Made by a program: the position numbers and the translations under genes. From Lautropia sp. SCN 69-89 (GTDB lineage Bacteria; Pseudomonadota; Gammaproteobacteria; Burkholderiales; Burkholderiaceae_E), in contig MEED01000022.1 in assembly GCA_001724855.1 (NCBI GenBank), positions 1-64,000 on the forward strand: 64,000 nt of DNA, written 5' to 3'. The notes beneath the pieces were generated by a model that saw only the letters and a list, made by a program, of their open reading frames with translations, was not told the DNA's origin and did no database searches. Shown piece by piece: positions 8,905-17,068 of this stretch. How positions within the stretch are numbered: the first letter of the stretch is position 1; every line of letters begins with the position of its first letter.

Positions 8905-9079
8905 TCGAGTCCCTGTTCTCGTTGCGCATCACAAAGTACATTAATCGGGACAATGTTGCACCGCAATTCTTCATAACATGATCTCAATCCCGCGCCGCTC
9001 GAGGGCCCATTCGATCCTTCAAGAAGGCCCGGCGCGCGTGACATCCGGCCGCCCCGGCCGCACCGACGAGGAGACAACG
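8905..9079. promoter_or_regulatory. Divergent promoter region between the IclR gene and the TctC operon
   Basis: This 175-base gap separates the start of the minus-strand IclR gene from the plus-strand TctC gene. Bases 8925-8985 are A+T-richer than the surroundings and are likely to hold both promoters and the IclR operator. I did not find a palindrome convincing enough to name as the operator. Confidence 0.4.
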
Positions 9080-10063
9080 ATGCCTGCACCGAACCGAGCC
9101 GCCCCCTCCAGGAAACCCGACCCGTCGCGCCGCGCCCTGCTGTCGGCCGCTGGCGCGCTCGCGTTGTCGCCCGCGCTGTCGCGGGCCCAGGAGAAGTTCC
9201 CGTCGCGGCCGATCGAATTCGTCGTGCCGTGGGGCGCGGGCGGCGGCGCCGACCAGCTGGCACGGCGCACCGGCAAGCTGCTCGAGGCCGAGCTCAAGGT
9301 ATCGCTGCCGGTGTTGAACATCGCAGGCGCCACTGGCAATACCGGCACCGCCAAGCTGCTGTCGGCGCCGGCCGACGGCTACACGATCTGCGTGCTGATC
9401 GGCGACACGCTCGCCACGCTGGCCGGCGGCAAGGGTCGCTGGAAGCTCCCGGACATCACGCCGCTGGGCGTGATGATCCGCCAGCCCAGCGGGCTGTTCG
9501 TGAAGAACGACGCGAAGTGGAAGAACTTCGCCGAGCTGCTCGCGGACGCGCGCACGCACGAACTGAAGGTCGGCGTCACCGGCTTCGGCAGCGTCGACGA
9601 GATCCTGGTCAACCAGATGAACGCGAAGGGCTACAAGTTCCGCGTGGTGCCCTTCGCCGCGCCCGGCGAGCGCTACACCTCGGTGCTGGGCGGCCACGCC
9701 GACATCGTGATCGAGCAGGCCGGCGACGTGCGCTCGTTCCTCGCGAACGGGCAGATGCGCCCGGTCGTGTTCTTCGCCGACCAGCCGCAGACCGGCTACG
9801 CGCAGATTCCGCTGGCGAAGGACTCGGGCTTCACGCTGGTGATCAGCCAGTTCAGGGCGATCGTCGTGCGCGCCGGCACCGACCCGAAGCACGTGGCCAC
9901 GCTGTCCGCGGCGATCGAGAAGGCGGCGCACACCGACGACTTCCGGCAGTACCTCAGCGACGAACTCGCGTTCGCCGACAGCTACATTCCGGCGGACAAG
10001 GCCTCGGCATTCCTGAAGACCGAGCTCGAGCGGATCGAGGCCAACATGCCCGGGAAGTCCTGA
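9080..10063 (+). CDS. Tripartite tricarboxylate transporter (TTT) substrate-binding protein, TctC/Bug family
   Basis: This 327-residue periplasmic protein belongs to the Bug family that feeds TctA/TctB permeases. The N-terminus has a twin-arginine-like signal (SRRALLSAAGALALSPALSRA). The mature part begins FPSRPIEFVVPWGAGGGADQLAR, the Bug hallmark, followed by GNTGTAKLLSAPADGYTI and VTGFGSVDEI. The ATG at 9080 follows GAGGAGAC. TctB follows after 21 bases. Bug proteins are very numerous in Burkholderiales and bind diverse carboxylates. The downstream CoA ligase and acylating dehydrogenase suggest a small carboxylic acid that is activated to its CoA ester. Confidence 0.92.
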   Translation: MPAPNRAAPSRKPDPSRRALLSAAGALALSPALSRAQEKFPSRPIEFVVPWGAGGGADQLARRTGKLLEAELKVSLPVLNIAGATGNTGTAKLLSAPADGYTICVLIGDTLATLAGGKGRWKLPDITPLGVMIRQPSGLFVKNDAKWKNFAELLADARTHELKVGVTGFGSVDEILVNQMNAKGYKFRVVPFAAPGERYTSVLGGHADIVIEQAGDVRSFLANGQMRPVVFFADQPQTGYAQIPLAKDSGFTLVISQFRAIVVRAGTDPKHVATLSAAIEKAAHTDDFRQYLSDELAFADSYIPADKASAFLKTELERIEANMPGKS

Positions 10064-10084
10064 CGCCGGCAGCCTGACGGAGCG

Positions 10085-10702
10085 ATGCAGATGACGCAAC
10101 GCATGAGGCATGCGCTGCCGCACCTGGTGATGCTGATGGTCTCCGCGCTGCTGTACTGGGCGGCGATGCAGATCGACACGCGGGCCGCCGAGGGCGGGCG
10201 GCGCATCGGACCCGACTTCTGGCCGAAGCTCGTCATCATGGTGATGGGCGCACTGTGCCTGTACGAAGTCGTCAAGCGGCTGGTGGTGAAGAGCAACTTC
10301 ACCGCCGAGGGGCTCACCGGCGAGCTGCATCACAACCCGGCCGAGCCCGCGCCGGCCGCTGGCGAGGCCACGCCGGCGGCCGCCGGCGTCGCACAGGCCA
10401 CCGGGCAGCAGCCAGCGCAGCTCGAGTACCCGGGGCGGCTGCTGGCGGGCATCGCGGTGATCGGCGCCTTCGCGCTCGGCGTGGACTGGCTGGGTTTCTT
10501 CCTCGCCACCGCGCTGTTTCTCGCGGCGTTCATGCTGATCGGCGGCCTGAGGCGCCCGCTGCTGGCGTGCGCGATCGCCCTGGCGGGCAGCTTCGCGCTG
10601 ATCGTGATCTTCATGCGCGTGGCCTACATCTCGCTGCCGCTGGGGGTTGGACCGTTTCGCGAGATCTCGCTGGCGCTGCTGCGCCTGCTGGGCGTGAGCT
10701 GA
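10085..10702 (+). CDS. TTT transporter small membrane subunit, TctB family
   Basis: The 205-residue protein has four likely membrane segments: LVMLMVSALLYWAAM near the start, FWPKLVIMVMGALCLYEVV, LLAGIAVIGAFALGVDWLGFFLATALFLAAFML, and a final segment ending near VAYISLPLGVGPF. A soluble Ala/Pro-rich loop of about 40 residues lies in the middle. RIGPDFWPK and LPLGVGPF are standard TctB landmarks. It is followed after 13 bases by TctA and is the small permease partner of the TTT system. Confidence 0.9.
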   Translation: MQMTQRMRHALPHLVMLMVSALLYWAAMQIDTRAAEGGRRIGPDFWPKLVIMVMGALCLYEVVKRLVVKSNFTAEGLTGELHHNPAEPAPAAGEATPAAAGVAQATGQQPAQLEYPGRLLAGIAVIGAFALGVDWLGFFLATALFLAAFMLIGGLRRPLLACAIALAGSFALIVIFMRVAYISLPLGVGPFREISLALLRLLGVS

Positions 10703-10715
10703 AGGAGCGCGGACG

Positions 10716-12225
10716 ATGGACGTACTGACGCACCTGCTCGGCGGCGTGGCAACGGTGCTCACGCCGCTGAACTTCCTGGTGCTGCTCATCGGGCTGGTGC
10801 TGGGCATGCTGGTGGCGGTGCTGCCCGGGCTCACGCTGGTCATGGGGGTGGTGCTCGCGCTGCCCTTTACCTACAAGATGGGCGTGGGCCCGGCGCTGAT
10901 CCTGCTCACCGCGATGTACGCCTCGGGCACCTACGCCGGGGCGATCACGTCGATCCTGTTCCGCATTCCCGGCGAGCCGATGGACGTGCCGCTGCTGTGG
11001 GACGGCTACGAGATGACCCGCAAGGGGCAGGCCGCGCGTGCACTGGGCTGGTCGCTGGCCGCCTCGTTCATCGGAGGGATCGCCTCGGCGGTGATGATGG
11101 TGGCGATGGCCGAGCCGGTGGCGCGCGTCGCGCTGAGCTTTTCCTCGCCCGAATTCTTCGCGATCGTCTTCTTCGGGCTGATCAGCGTCGTGGCACTGTC
11201 GGGCGACTCGGTGGTGAACGCGCTGGTGAGCCTGTGCATGGGCTTGCTGATTGCCACCGTGGGTGTCGACTCGATCTACGGGGCCGAGCGCTTTGCCTTC
11301 GAGCAGCCGTTCCTGCTCGACGGCATCGAGTTCCTGCTGGTGATGGTGGGCGCCTACGGTATCGGCGAGGTGCTCACGCGGCTGCGCGCGGGCTTTGCCT
11401 CCGAGGCCGGGGAAACGGGCGACGGGCAGGCACGCTTTCGCACCGCGCTGCCGCGCTGGGCCGAACTCATGCGCGTGAAGTACACGTTGCTGCGCGGCAC
11501 GCTCACCGGCGTGGTGGTGGGCATCGTGCCGGGGGCAGGGGCGACGGTCTCGGCCTTCGTCGCCTACGGGTTGGAGAGCCAGTACGGCGCCAACCGCAAG
11601 CAGCTGGGCACCGGCGCGCCCGAGGGCATCGTCGCGGCCAAGTCGGCGGCCACCGCGTCGGTGGGCGGCGCGCTGGTGCCACTGCTGGCGATGGGCATTC
11701 CGGGCAGCGGCGCCACCGCGATCATCCTGGCGGCGTTCCTGCTGCACGGCATCCAGCCCGGCCCGCAGGTGTTCGTGAGCAGCACCGGCCTGGTCTACAC
11801 GGTGTTCGCGGCGGTGTTCCTGTCGATCATCGGCATGTGCGTGCTGGGCTACTTCGCGATCAAGCCGCTGTGCAAGGTGCTCGACCTTCGTGGTGGTGTT
11901 CTGCTTCGTCGGCGCGTTCGCCGCACGCAACAGCCTGTCCGACCTGTACGTGATCTCCGCCTTCGGCCTGGTGGGCTACCTGTTCGAGCGCTTCCGCTTC
12001 CCGATCGCCCCGCTGGTGCTGGGCACGATCCTCGGACCGCTGGCCGAGACCAACTTCATGACCATGATGGTGAGCTTCGACAACGACTGGACGGTGCTGT
12101 TCCGCCGCCCGATCAGCGGCGCCGTGATGCTGCTCGCTCTTGCCGGGCTGTTCTGGCCGCTCGTGCGCGCGGTGCAGCAGAAACGTCGCGACGCACGTTT
12201 CCTCCAGAGGGCAAGAACGACATGA
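10716..12225 (+). pseudogene. TTT transporter large permease TctA, interrupted by a frameshift near 11885
   Basis: The first part (10716 to about 11885) encodes a TctA N-terminus: MDVLTHLLGGVATVLTPLNFL, LVAVLPGLTLVMGVVLALPF, GAITSILFRIPGEP, and GIVPGAGATVSAFVAYGLES. After CKVLD the frame becomes nonsense. The expected C-terminus (VVVFCFVGAFAARNS, FGLVGYLFERFRFPIAPLVLG) resumes in another frame at about 11890 and stops at 12225. The span is 1510 bases, one more than a multiple of three. Restoring 11 bases, as if lost between two copies of GACC, would give 506 residues, a normal TctA length. That specific event is inference. The stop overlaps the next gene by 4 bases, so the arrangement was built as an intact operon. 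It is either decayed or a sequencing error. Confidence 0.85.
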
Positions 12226-13637
12226 GCGACACCCCGAACCAGACCGCGGACGCGGTACGGCAGGTCGTGCGACGCGCGCGCGCCGCACAGGCGATCGCCG
12301 ATGGCTGGAACCAGACGCGCGTCGACGAAGTCGTGGCGGCCGCCGCCTGGGCGATCCTCGAGCCGCACCGCAACCGCGAGCTGGCCGAGCTGGCCGTGGC
12401 CGACACCGGCGTGGGCAACGTCGACGACAAGATCCGCAAGAACCATCGCAAGACGCTGGGCCTGCTGCGCGACCTGCACGGCATGAAGACGGTCGACGTG
12501 ATCGCCGAGTATCCCGAGCTCGGCCTGGTCGAGATCGCGCGGCCGGTGGGCGTGGTCGCTGCGATCACGCCGTCCACCAATCCGGGCGCCACGCCCGCCA
12601 ACAAGATCCTCAACGCGCTGAAGGCGCGCAACGCGATCGTGGTCGCACCCAGTCCGAAGGGCCGCGGTACCTGCGCGAAGCTGCTGGAGTTCATCCACGC
12701 GCAGTTCGACCGGATCGATGCGCCGCGCGACCTGGTCCAGATGCTGCCGGGGGTGATCAACAAGGAAGCCACCGCGGCGCTGATGCGCGAGGCCGACCTG
12801 GTCGTCGCCACCGGCTCGCAGAGCAACGTGCGTGCCGCCTACACCTGCGGCACGCCGGCCTTTGGCGTGGGCGCCGGCAACGTCGCGGCGATCGTCGACG
12901 AGACCGCCGACTGCGAGGCGGCCGCCGAGCGCATCGTGCGCTCCAAGACCTTCGACAACGCCACCAGCTGCTCGTCCGAGAACAGCGTCGTGGTCGTGCG
13001 CGCCGCGCGCGACCGGCTGGTCGCCGCGCTCGCCGCGCGCGGGGTGGTGCTGCTCGACGACGCACGCAAGGCCGCGCTGCAGCAGGCGATGTGGCCCGGC
13101 GGCAAGCTGTCGGGCGACGTGATCGGCAAGTCGGCCAGCGAGATCGCCGCCGTCGCCGGCTTCGACGATCTGGCGCGGCGCACCGACCTGCGCGTGCTGA
13201 TGGTCGCCGAGTCGGACTACGGCCCCTCGCATCCGTTCTCGGGCGAGAAACTCTCGCCGGTGCTCGCGCTGTACGTGGCGCAAGACTTCGACGACGCGCG
13301 GCGCATCGTGCAGGGCATCTACGGCTACATGGGTGCCGGGCACTCGGTCGGCCTGCACAGCGCGGTCGACGCCCGCGCGCTCGAACTCGGGCTGCGACTT
13401 CCGGTGGCGCGCGTGATCGTCAACCAGGCGCACTGCATCGCCACCGGCGGCAGCTTCGACAACGGCCTGCCCTTCTCGCTGTCGATGGGGTGCGGCACCT
13501 GGGGCCGCAACAACTTCAGCGACAACATGAACGTGCGCCACTACATGAACGTCACGCGCATCGCCCGGCCGATCCCGGAGCGGGTCCCCGGGCTCGAAGA
13601 CCTGCTCGGCACCTTCTTCGCGAAGCACGGACGTTGA
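12222..13637 (+). CDS. Acylating aldehyde dehydrogenase, SauS/EutE-like (candidate sulfoacetaldehyde dehydrogenase)
   Basis: This 471-residue NAD(P)-dependent enzyme belongs to the CoA-acylating aldehyde dehydrogenase group. Visible motifs are GVVAAITPSTNPGATP, IVVAPSPKGRG, FGVGAGNVAAIVDE, and FDNATSCSSENSV, which holds the catalytic cysteine at about residue 250. The FDNATSCSSE form resembles what I recall of sulfoacetaldehyde dehydrogenase SauS rather than EutE, but I cannot run the comparison. It would interconvert an acyl-CoA and an aldehyde. Its start overlaps the tctA stop (ATGA), and an acyl-CoA ligase follows after 11 bases. The pair can reduce an imported acid via its CoA ester to an aldehyde, the Sau route logic. 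Confidence 0.85.
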   Translation: MSDTPNQTADAVRQVVRRARAAQAIADGWNQTRVDEVVAAAAWAILEPHRNRELAELAVADTGVGNVDDKIRKNHRKTLGLLRDLHGMKTVDVIAEYPELGLVEIARPVGVVAAITPSTNPGATPANKILNALKARNAIVVAPSPKGRGTCAKLLEFIHAQFDRIDAPRDLVQMLPGVINKEATAALMREADLVVATGSQSNVRAAYTCGTPAFGVGAGNVAAIVDETADCEAAAERIVRSKTFDNATSCSSENSVVVVRAARDRLVAALAARGVVLLDDARKAALQQAMWPGGKLSGDVIGKSASEIAAVAGFDDLARRTDLRVLMVAESDYGPSHPFSGEKLSPVLALYVAQDFDDARRIVQGIYGYMGAGHSVGLHSAVDARALELGLRLPVARVIVNQAHCIATGGSFDNGLPFSLSMGCGTWGRNNFSDNMNVRHYMNVTRIARPIPERVPGLEDLLGTFFAKHGR

Positions 13638-13648
13638 GCGGCACGGCG

Positions 13649-15232
13649 ATGAGCATCGAGCACCACTATCCCGACGATCCACGTACCGTCACCGCCCTGG
13701 TCGACGCTCGCGCCGCCGACCGGGGCGACGCCACCTACCTGGTCGCCACCGAAACCGGCCGCACGCTCGGCTTCGCCGAACTGCAGGCCTCGTGCCGGCG
13801 CATCGGTACGCTGCTCGGGCGCCACGGCGTCGACACCGGCGCGAACGTCGCGGTCGTGATGCCCAACGGCATCGCGACGGTGCGGCTGCTGCTGGGCGCA
13901 ATGTATTGCGGCCGCGCGGTCGTCCCGGTGAACCTGCTGTCGCAGGCCGAGCAGATGCGCTACGTGATCGGTCACGCCGGCTGCCGGCTCGTCTTTGCTT
14001 CGCCCGAGTGGGCAACGCGGCTGCGCGAGATCCTGGCCGGCAGCGACCCGATGCCAACCATCGTGGAGGTCGATCCCGATGTCGCGACGATTCCCGGCGA
14101 GGGGCAAGCCGGCGCCGAAAACGAGCGCAGTGCGGCGGGCGAGCACGGCGCGCCGCAACCGGCGCCCTCGCCCGACGACCTCGCGCTGTTGATGTACACC
14201 TCGGGCACGACCGGCAGGCCCAAGGGGGTCATGCTCTCGCATGCCAACCTCGCCGCGAACGCGCACGCGATCAGCCGCGAGCACCGGCTCGGACCCTCCG
14301 ACCGCGTCGCGGCGGTGCTGCCGCTCTACCACATCAACGCGTTCGCGGTGACGATGCTTGCGCCGCTCGCGCATGGCGGCAGCCTCGCGATCGCGCCGCG
14401 CTTCTCGGCCGGACGCTTCTGGCCGATGGTCGTTGCACATCGCTGCAGCTGGATCAACGTGGTGCCCACCATCATCAGCTACCTGCTCGAGGGAGAATCG
14501 CCGCCGCGCGAGCAGCTCTCGGCGATCCGCTTCTGCCGCTCCGCGTCGGCCGCGCTGCCGCCCGAGCATCACCGCGCCTTCGAAGCGAAGTTCGGCATCG
14601 GCATCATCGAGACGATGGGCCTGACCGAAACCGTCGCGCCGGCCTTCAGCAATCCGGTCGATGCGCGAGCGCGCCGCATCGGCTCGGTGGGACGACCCTC
14701 GGGCTGCGAGGCGCGCATCGTCGATGCGCAGGGCCAGCCCCTGCCCGACGGCGAAACCGGCGAGATCCTGATCCGCGGGCCGCAGGTCACCCGCGGCTAC
14801 TACCGCAACCCGGAAGCCACCCGCTCGGCCTTCCTCGACGGATGGCTGCGCACCGGCGACCTGGGCCGGCGCGATGCCGACGGCTTCTTCTTCGTCACCG
14901 GCCGCATCAAGGAGCTGATCATCAAAGGTGGCGAGAACATCGCCCCGCGCGAGATCGACGAGGTGCTGCTGCGCCATCCGGCGGTGGCCGATGCCGCCGC
15001 GGTCGGGCTGCCCGACCGCCACTACGGCCAGGAAATCCTCGCCTGCGTGATCGTCCGCGAGGAGCGGCGCGCCCACAGCCCCGAGGACGAGCAGTCGCTG
15101 CGCGACGAGTTGCGCGCGTTCTGCGAGACACATCTGGGCCACTACAAGACGCCCAGGGAGTTCCGCTTCGTCGACGAGCTGCCCCGCGGCCCGTCGGGAA
15201 AGGTCCAGCGCCTGAAGCTCGTCCAGGGCTGA
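13649..15232 (+). CDS. Acyl-CoA synthetase, AMP-forming (candidate SauT-like sulfoacetate-CoA ligase)
   Basis: This 527-residue member of the ANL superfamily activates a carboxylic acid with ATP and CoA. Motif order is normal: the P-loop YTSGTTGRPKG at about residue 183, LPLYHINAF, the adenine-binding MGLTET, DGWLRTGDLGRRDADGF, and KGGENIAPREID. The last catalytic lysine lies in PRGPSGKVQRLKL at the extreme C-terminus. It is the last gene of the TTT operon, 11 bases after the acylating dehydrogenase. Substrate is unknown. By analogy with sauST it could be sulfoacetate. A hydroxybenzoate ligase serving the nearby UbiD locus is a less likely alternative, because the genes are on different operons. 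Confidence 0.88.
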   Translation: MSIEHHYPDDPRTVTALVDARAADRGDATYLVATETGRTLGFAELQASCRRIGTLLGRHGVDTGANVAVVMPNGIATVRLLLGAMYCGRAVVPVNLLSQAEQMRYVIGHAGCRLVFASPEWATRLREILAGSDPMPTIVEVDPDVATIPGEGQAGAENERSAAGEHGAPQPAPSPDDLALLMYTSGTTGRPKGVMLSHANLAANAHAISREHRLGPSDRVAAVLPLYHINAFAVTMLAPLAHGGSLAIAPRFSAGRFWPMVVAHRCSWINVVPTIISYLLEGESPPREQLSAIRFCRSASAALPPEHHRAFEAKFGIGIIETMGLTETVAPAFSNPVDARARRIGSVGRPSGCEARIVDAQGQPLPDGETGEILIRGPQVTRGYYRNPEATRSAFLDGWLRTGDLGRRDADGFFFVTGRIKELIIKGGENIAPREIDEVLLRHPAVADAAAVGLPDRHYGQEILACVIVREERRAHSPEDEQSLRDELRAFCETHLGHYKTPREFRFVDELPRGPSGKVQRLKLVQG

Positions 15233-15299
15233 GGCGGCCGGCCGGAGCCGGCAGCGAAGCGACTATCATTGGCGCTTTGCACCGGATCGGAACATCCGA

Positions 15300-15719
15300 A
15301 TGAGCAAGACCGCGACGATGAAGGTCGAAGTGCGCTTCGGCGACTGCGACCCCGCCGGAATCGTGTTTTTTCCGCGCTACCACCGCTGGATGGACGCGGC
15401 GTCGCTGCATTTCTTCATGAGTTTCGGCGTGCCGCCGTGGCACGAGCTCGAGCGCATCAACGGCATCATCGGCACGCCGATGCTCGAGCACCACACCCGC
15501 TTCTTCAAGAGCGCCACCTATGGCGAGACGCTCGAGATCCGTACCGAGGTCGAGGAATGGCGACCGAAGGTGTTCGTGCAGAAGCACACGATCCACCGCG
15601 GCGACGACTTGATCTGCGAGAGTCGCGAGACCCGTGCCTTCTGCGTGCGCGACCCGGTCGACCGCAAGCGGATCCACGCGGTGCCGATCCCCGAAGACAT
15701 CCTGGCACGCTGCCGCTGA
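15300..15719 (+). CDS. Acyl-CoA thioesterase, 4-hydroxybenzoyl-CoA thioesterase (4HBT) family
   Basis: The 139-residue hot-dog-fold protein begins with RFGDCDPAGIVFFPRYHRWMD. The aspartate in GDCDPAGIVFFPRY is the catalytic residue of the Pseudomonas-type 4HBT group, and the length matches. It hydrolyses an acyl- or aryl-CoA ester in the cytoplasm. It is separated from the CoA ligase by 67 bases and is convergent with ubiX, whose stop is 10 bases away. A 4-hydroxybenzoyl-CoA thioesterase would fit an aromatic carboxylation locus, but the family is also widespread with broad substrates. Confidence 0.88.
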   Translation: MSKTATMKVEVRFGDCDPAGIVFFPRYHRWMDAASLHFFMSFGVPPWHELERINGIIGTPMLEHHTRFFKSATYGETLEIRTEVEEWRPKVFVQKHTIHRGDDLICESRETRAFCVRDPVDRKRIHAVPIPEDILARCR

Positions 15720-15729
15720 ACGCCCGCCC

Positions 15730-16356
15730 TCAGCCGGTCGCCACGCGCAGCGCGCTGCGCTCGGCCTGCGGCGCTTCGAGCGCCGCACCCCGATCGTGGC
15801 CGCTCCAGCGGCGGAACAGATTGTGCTCGACGCCGACCTGGTCGAGCGCCTTGCCGATGCTCTGGTGCACGATGTCCATGATCGACGCGGGCCGGTGGTA
15901 GAAGGCCGGCATCGGCGGCAGGATCGTCGCGCCGCAGTCGGCCGCGCGCGTCATCAGCTCCAGATGGCCCTTGTGCAGCGGCGTCTCGCGCACCATCAGC
16001 ACCAGCGGACGGCGCTCCTTCAGCGTCACGTCGGCCGCACGCACCACCAGGTTGTAGGTGAACGAATTCGCGATCGCCGACAGCGTCTTGACGGTGCAGG
16101 GCGCGACGATCATGCCGCGCGTGCGGAACGACCCGCTGGCCACCGCGGCGCCGACGTCCTTGTTCGGATAGACCACGTCGGCGAGCGCGCGCACCTCCTC
16201 GAGCGAGTACTCGGTCTCGATCGCCAGGTTCATCCCCGCGGCCTCGCTCAGGATCAGGTGCGTCTCCTGCCCCAGCTCCCTGAGCACGCGCAGCAGCTCG
16301 ACCCCGTAGACGACGCCGGTGGCGCCGGTGATGGCCACGACCAATGGCAAGCTCAT
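15730..16356 (-). CDS. ubiX: UbiX-family flavin prenyltransferase
   Basis: The 208-residue flavoprotein attaches a dimethylallyl group to FMN, making the prenylated cofactor that UbiD enzymes require. It starts VVAITGATGVVYGVELLRVL, with the FMN-phosphate-binding loop. It continues with IVAPCTVKTLSAIANSFTYNLVVRAADVTLKERRPLVLMVRETPLHKGHLE and ATILPPMPAFYHRP, all signature UbiX segments. It is the last gene of the minus-strand operon, so it is dedicated to the UbiD protein encoded upstream. The ATG at 16356 is 23 bases from the CBS gene stop. Confidence 0.95.
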   Translation of the reverse strand: MSLPLVVAITGATGVVYGVELLRVLRELGQETHLILSEAAGMNLAIETEYSLEEVRALADVVYPNKDVGAAVASGSFRTRGMIVAPCTVKTLSAIANSFTYNLVVRAADVTLKERRPLVLMVRETPLHKGHLELMTRAADCGATILPPMPAFYHRPASIMDIVHQSIGKALDQVGVEHNLFRRWSGHDRGAALEAPQAERSALRVATG

Positions 16357-16379
16357 GTTCGACCTTTCCCGTTCATGGT

Positions 16380-17063
16380 TCATGCGGCCTGCGGATGCCG
16401 CCGGGCATCCACGGCTTCGATCACCGGATAGCCGGCGGCCTCCAGCGCACCGACCACCAGCGAGACGTCCTCGGCGTGGAAGCGGATGATGACGCGCTTG
16501 TGCGGATACTCTTCCACGACCTGCTCGCCATGCGAGCCGATCGGATAGATGCCCTGCAGCACTGCGCCGGCCGCCTCGGCGACGTCCGAAATCCGCCCCA
16601 GCACTCCGGGCCCGAGCCGCGTCGGCGCCAGCGTCACGCCGCTGCGTCGCTCCCAGGCGCCCAGGCAATGCGCGGCGAGCTGGAAGATCTCGTTGGCCGA
16701 GATCACGCCGGCGACCCGATCCCCGTCCATCACCGGGAACTGCGCGACGCCCAGCTCCTGGCCCCGGCGCAGGCAATGCTCCATCGTGTCGTTCACCTGC
16801 ACGGTGGCCGGGTTGCGAACCATCACGTCGCGCACCCTGAGCCGCGTCACGAAGAAGGCGAACTCGTCGGGATCCTGCGTGCGCAGCACGAACTGCCCCA
16901 TCCGCAGCAGGTTCGCGCGTGTGACCAGCCCGCGCAGGCGCCCGTCGTCGACCACCGGCAACGCATGCAGGTTGTTGTCGCTGATCAGCCGCTTGGCCTC
17001 CGACACCAGCGTGTCGCTGGCAATCGTCATCGGGTCGGGATGCATCCAGTTGCGCACCAGCAT
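16380..17063 (-). CDS. CBS-domain protein, phenylphosphate synthase subunit C-like (PpsC-like)
   Basis: The 227-residue protein has a tandem CBS pair: VRNWMHPDPMTIASDTLVSEAK through HALPVVDDGRLRGLVTRANLL, then VRDVMVRNPATVQVNDTM through QFPVMDGDRVAGVISANEIF. The last 75 residues look like a small ACT-type regulatory fold (RISDVAEAAGAVLQGIYPIG, KRVIIRFHAED). Its size, about 24 kDa, and its linkage to PpsA- and PpsB-like genes match the third protein of Thauera phenylphosphate synthase, which stimulates the PpsAB reaction. The assignment rests on architecture and context. A general nucleotide-sensing CBS protein is the fallback. Confidence 0.82.
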   Translation of the reverse strand: MLVRNWMHPDPMTIASDTLVSEAKRLISDNNLHALPVVDDGRLRGLVTRANLLRMGQFVLRTQDPDEFAFFVTRLRVRDVMVRNPATVQVNDTMEHCLRRGQELGVAQFPVMDGDRVAGVISANEIFQLAAHCLGAWERRSGVTLAPTRLGPGVLGRISDVAEAAGAVLQGIYPIGSHGEQVVEEYPHKRVIIRFHAEDVSLVVGALEAAGYPVIEAVDARRHPQAA

Positions 17064-17068
17064 CGTCG

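Noticed and set aside
10716-13637. A single 973-codon open frame joining a TctA N-terminus to an aldehyde dehydrogenase, looking like a fusion protein
   Set aside because: The middle part is nonsense caused by the TctA frameshift. The true TctA C-terminus is in another frame, and the dehydrogenase has its own ATG at 12222.
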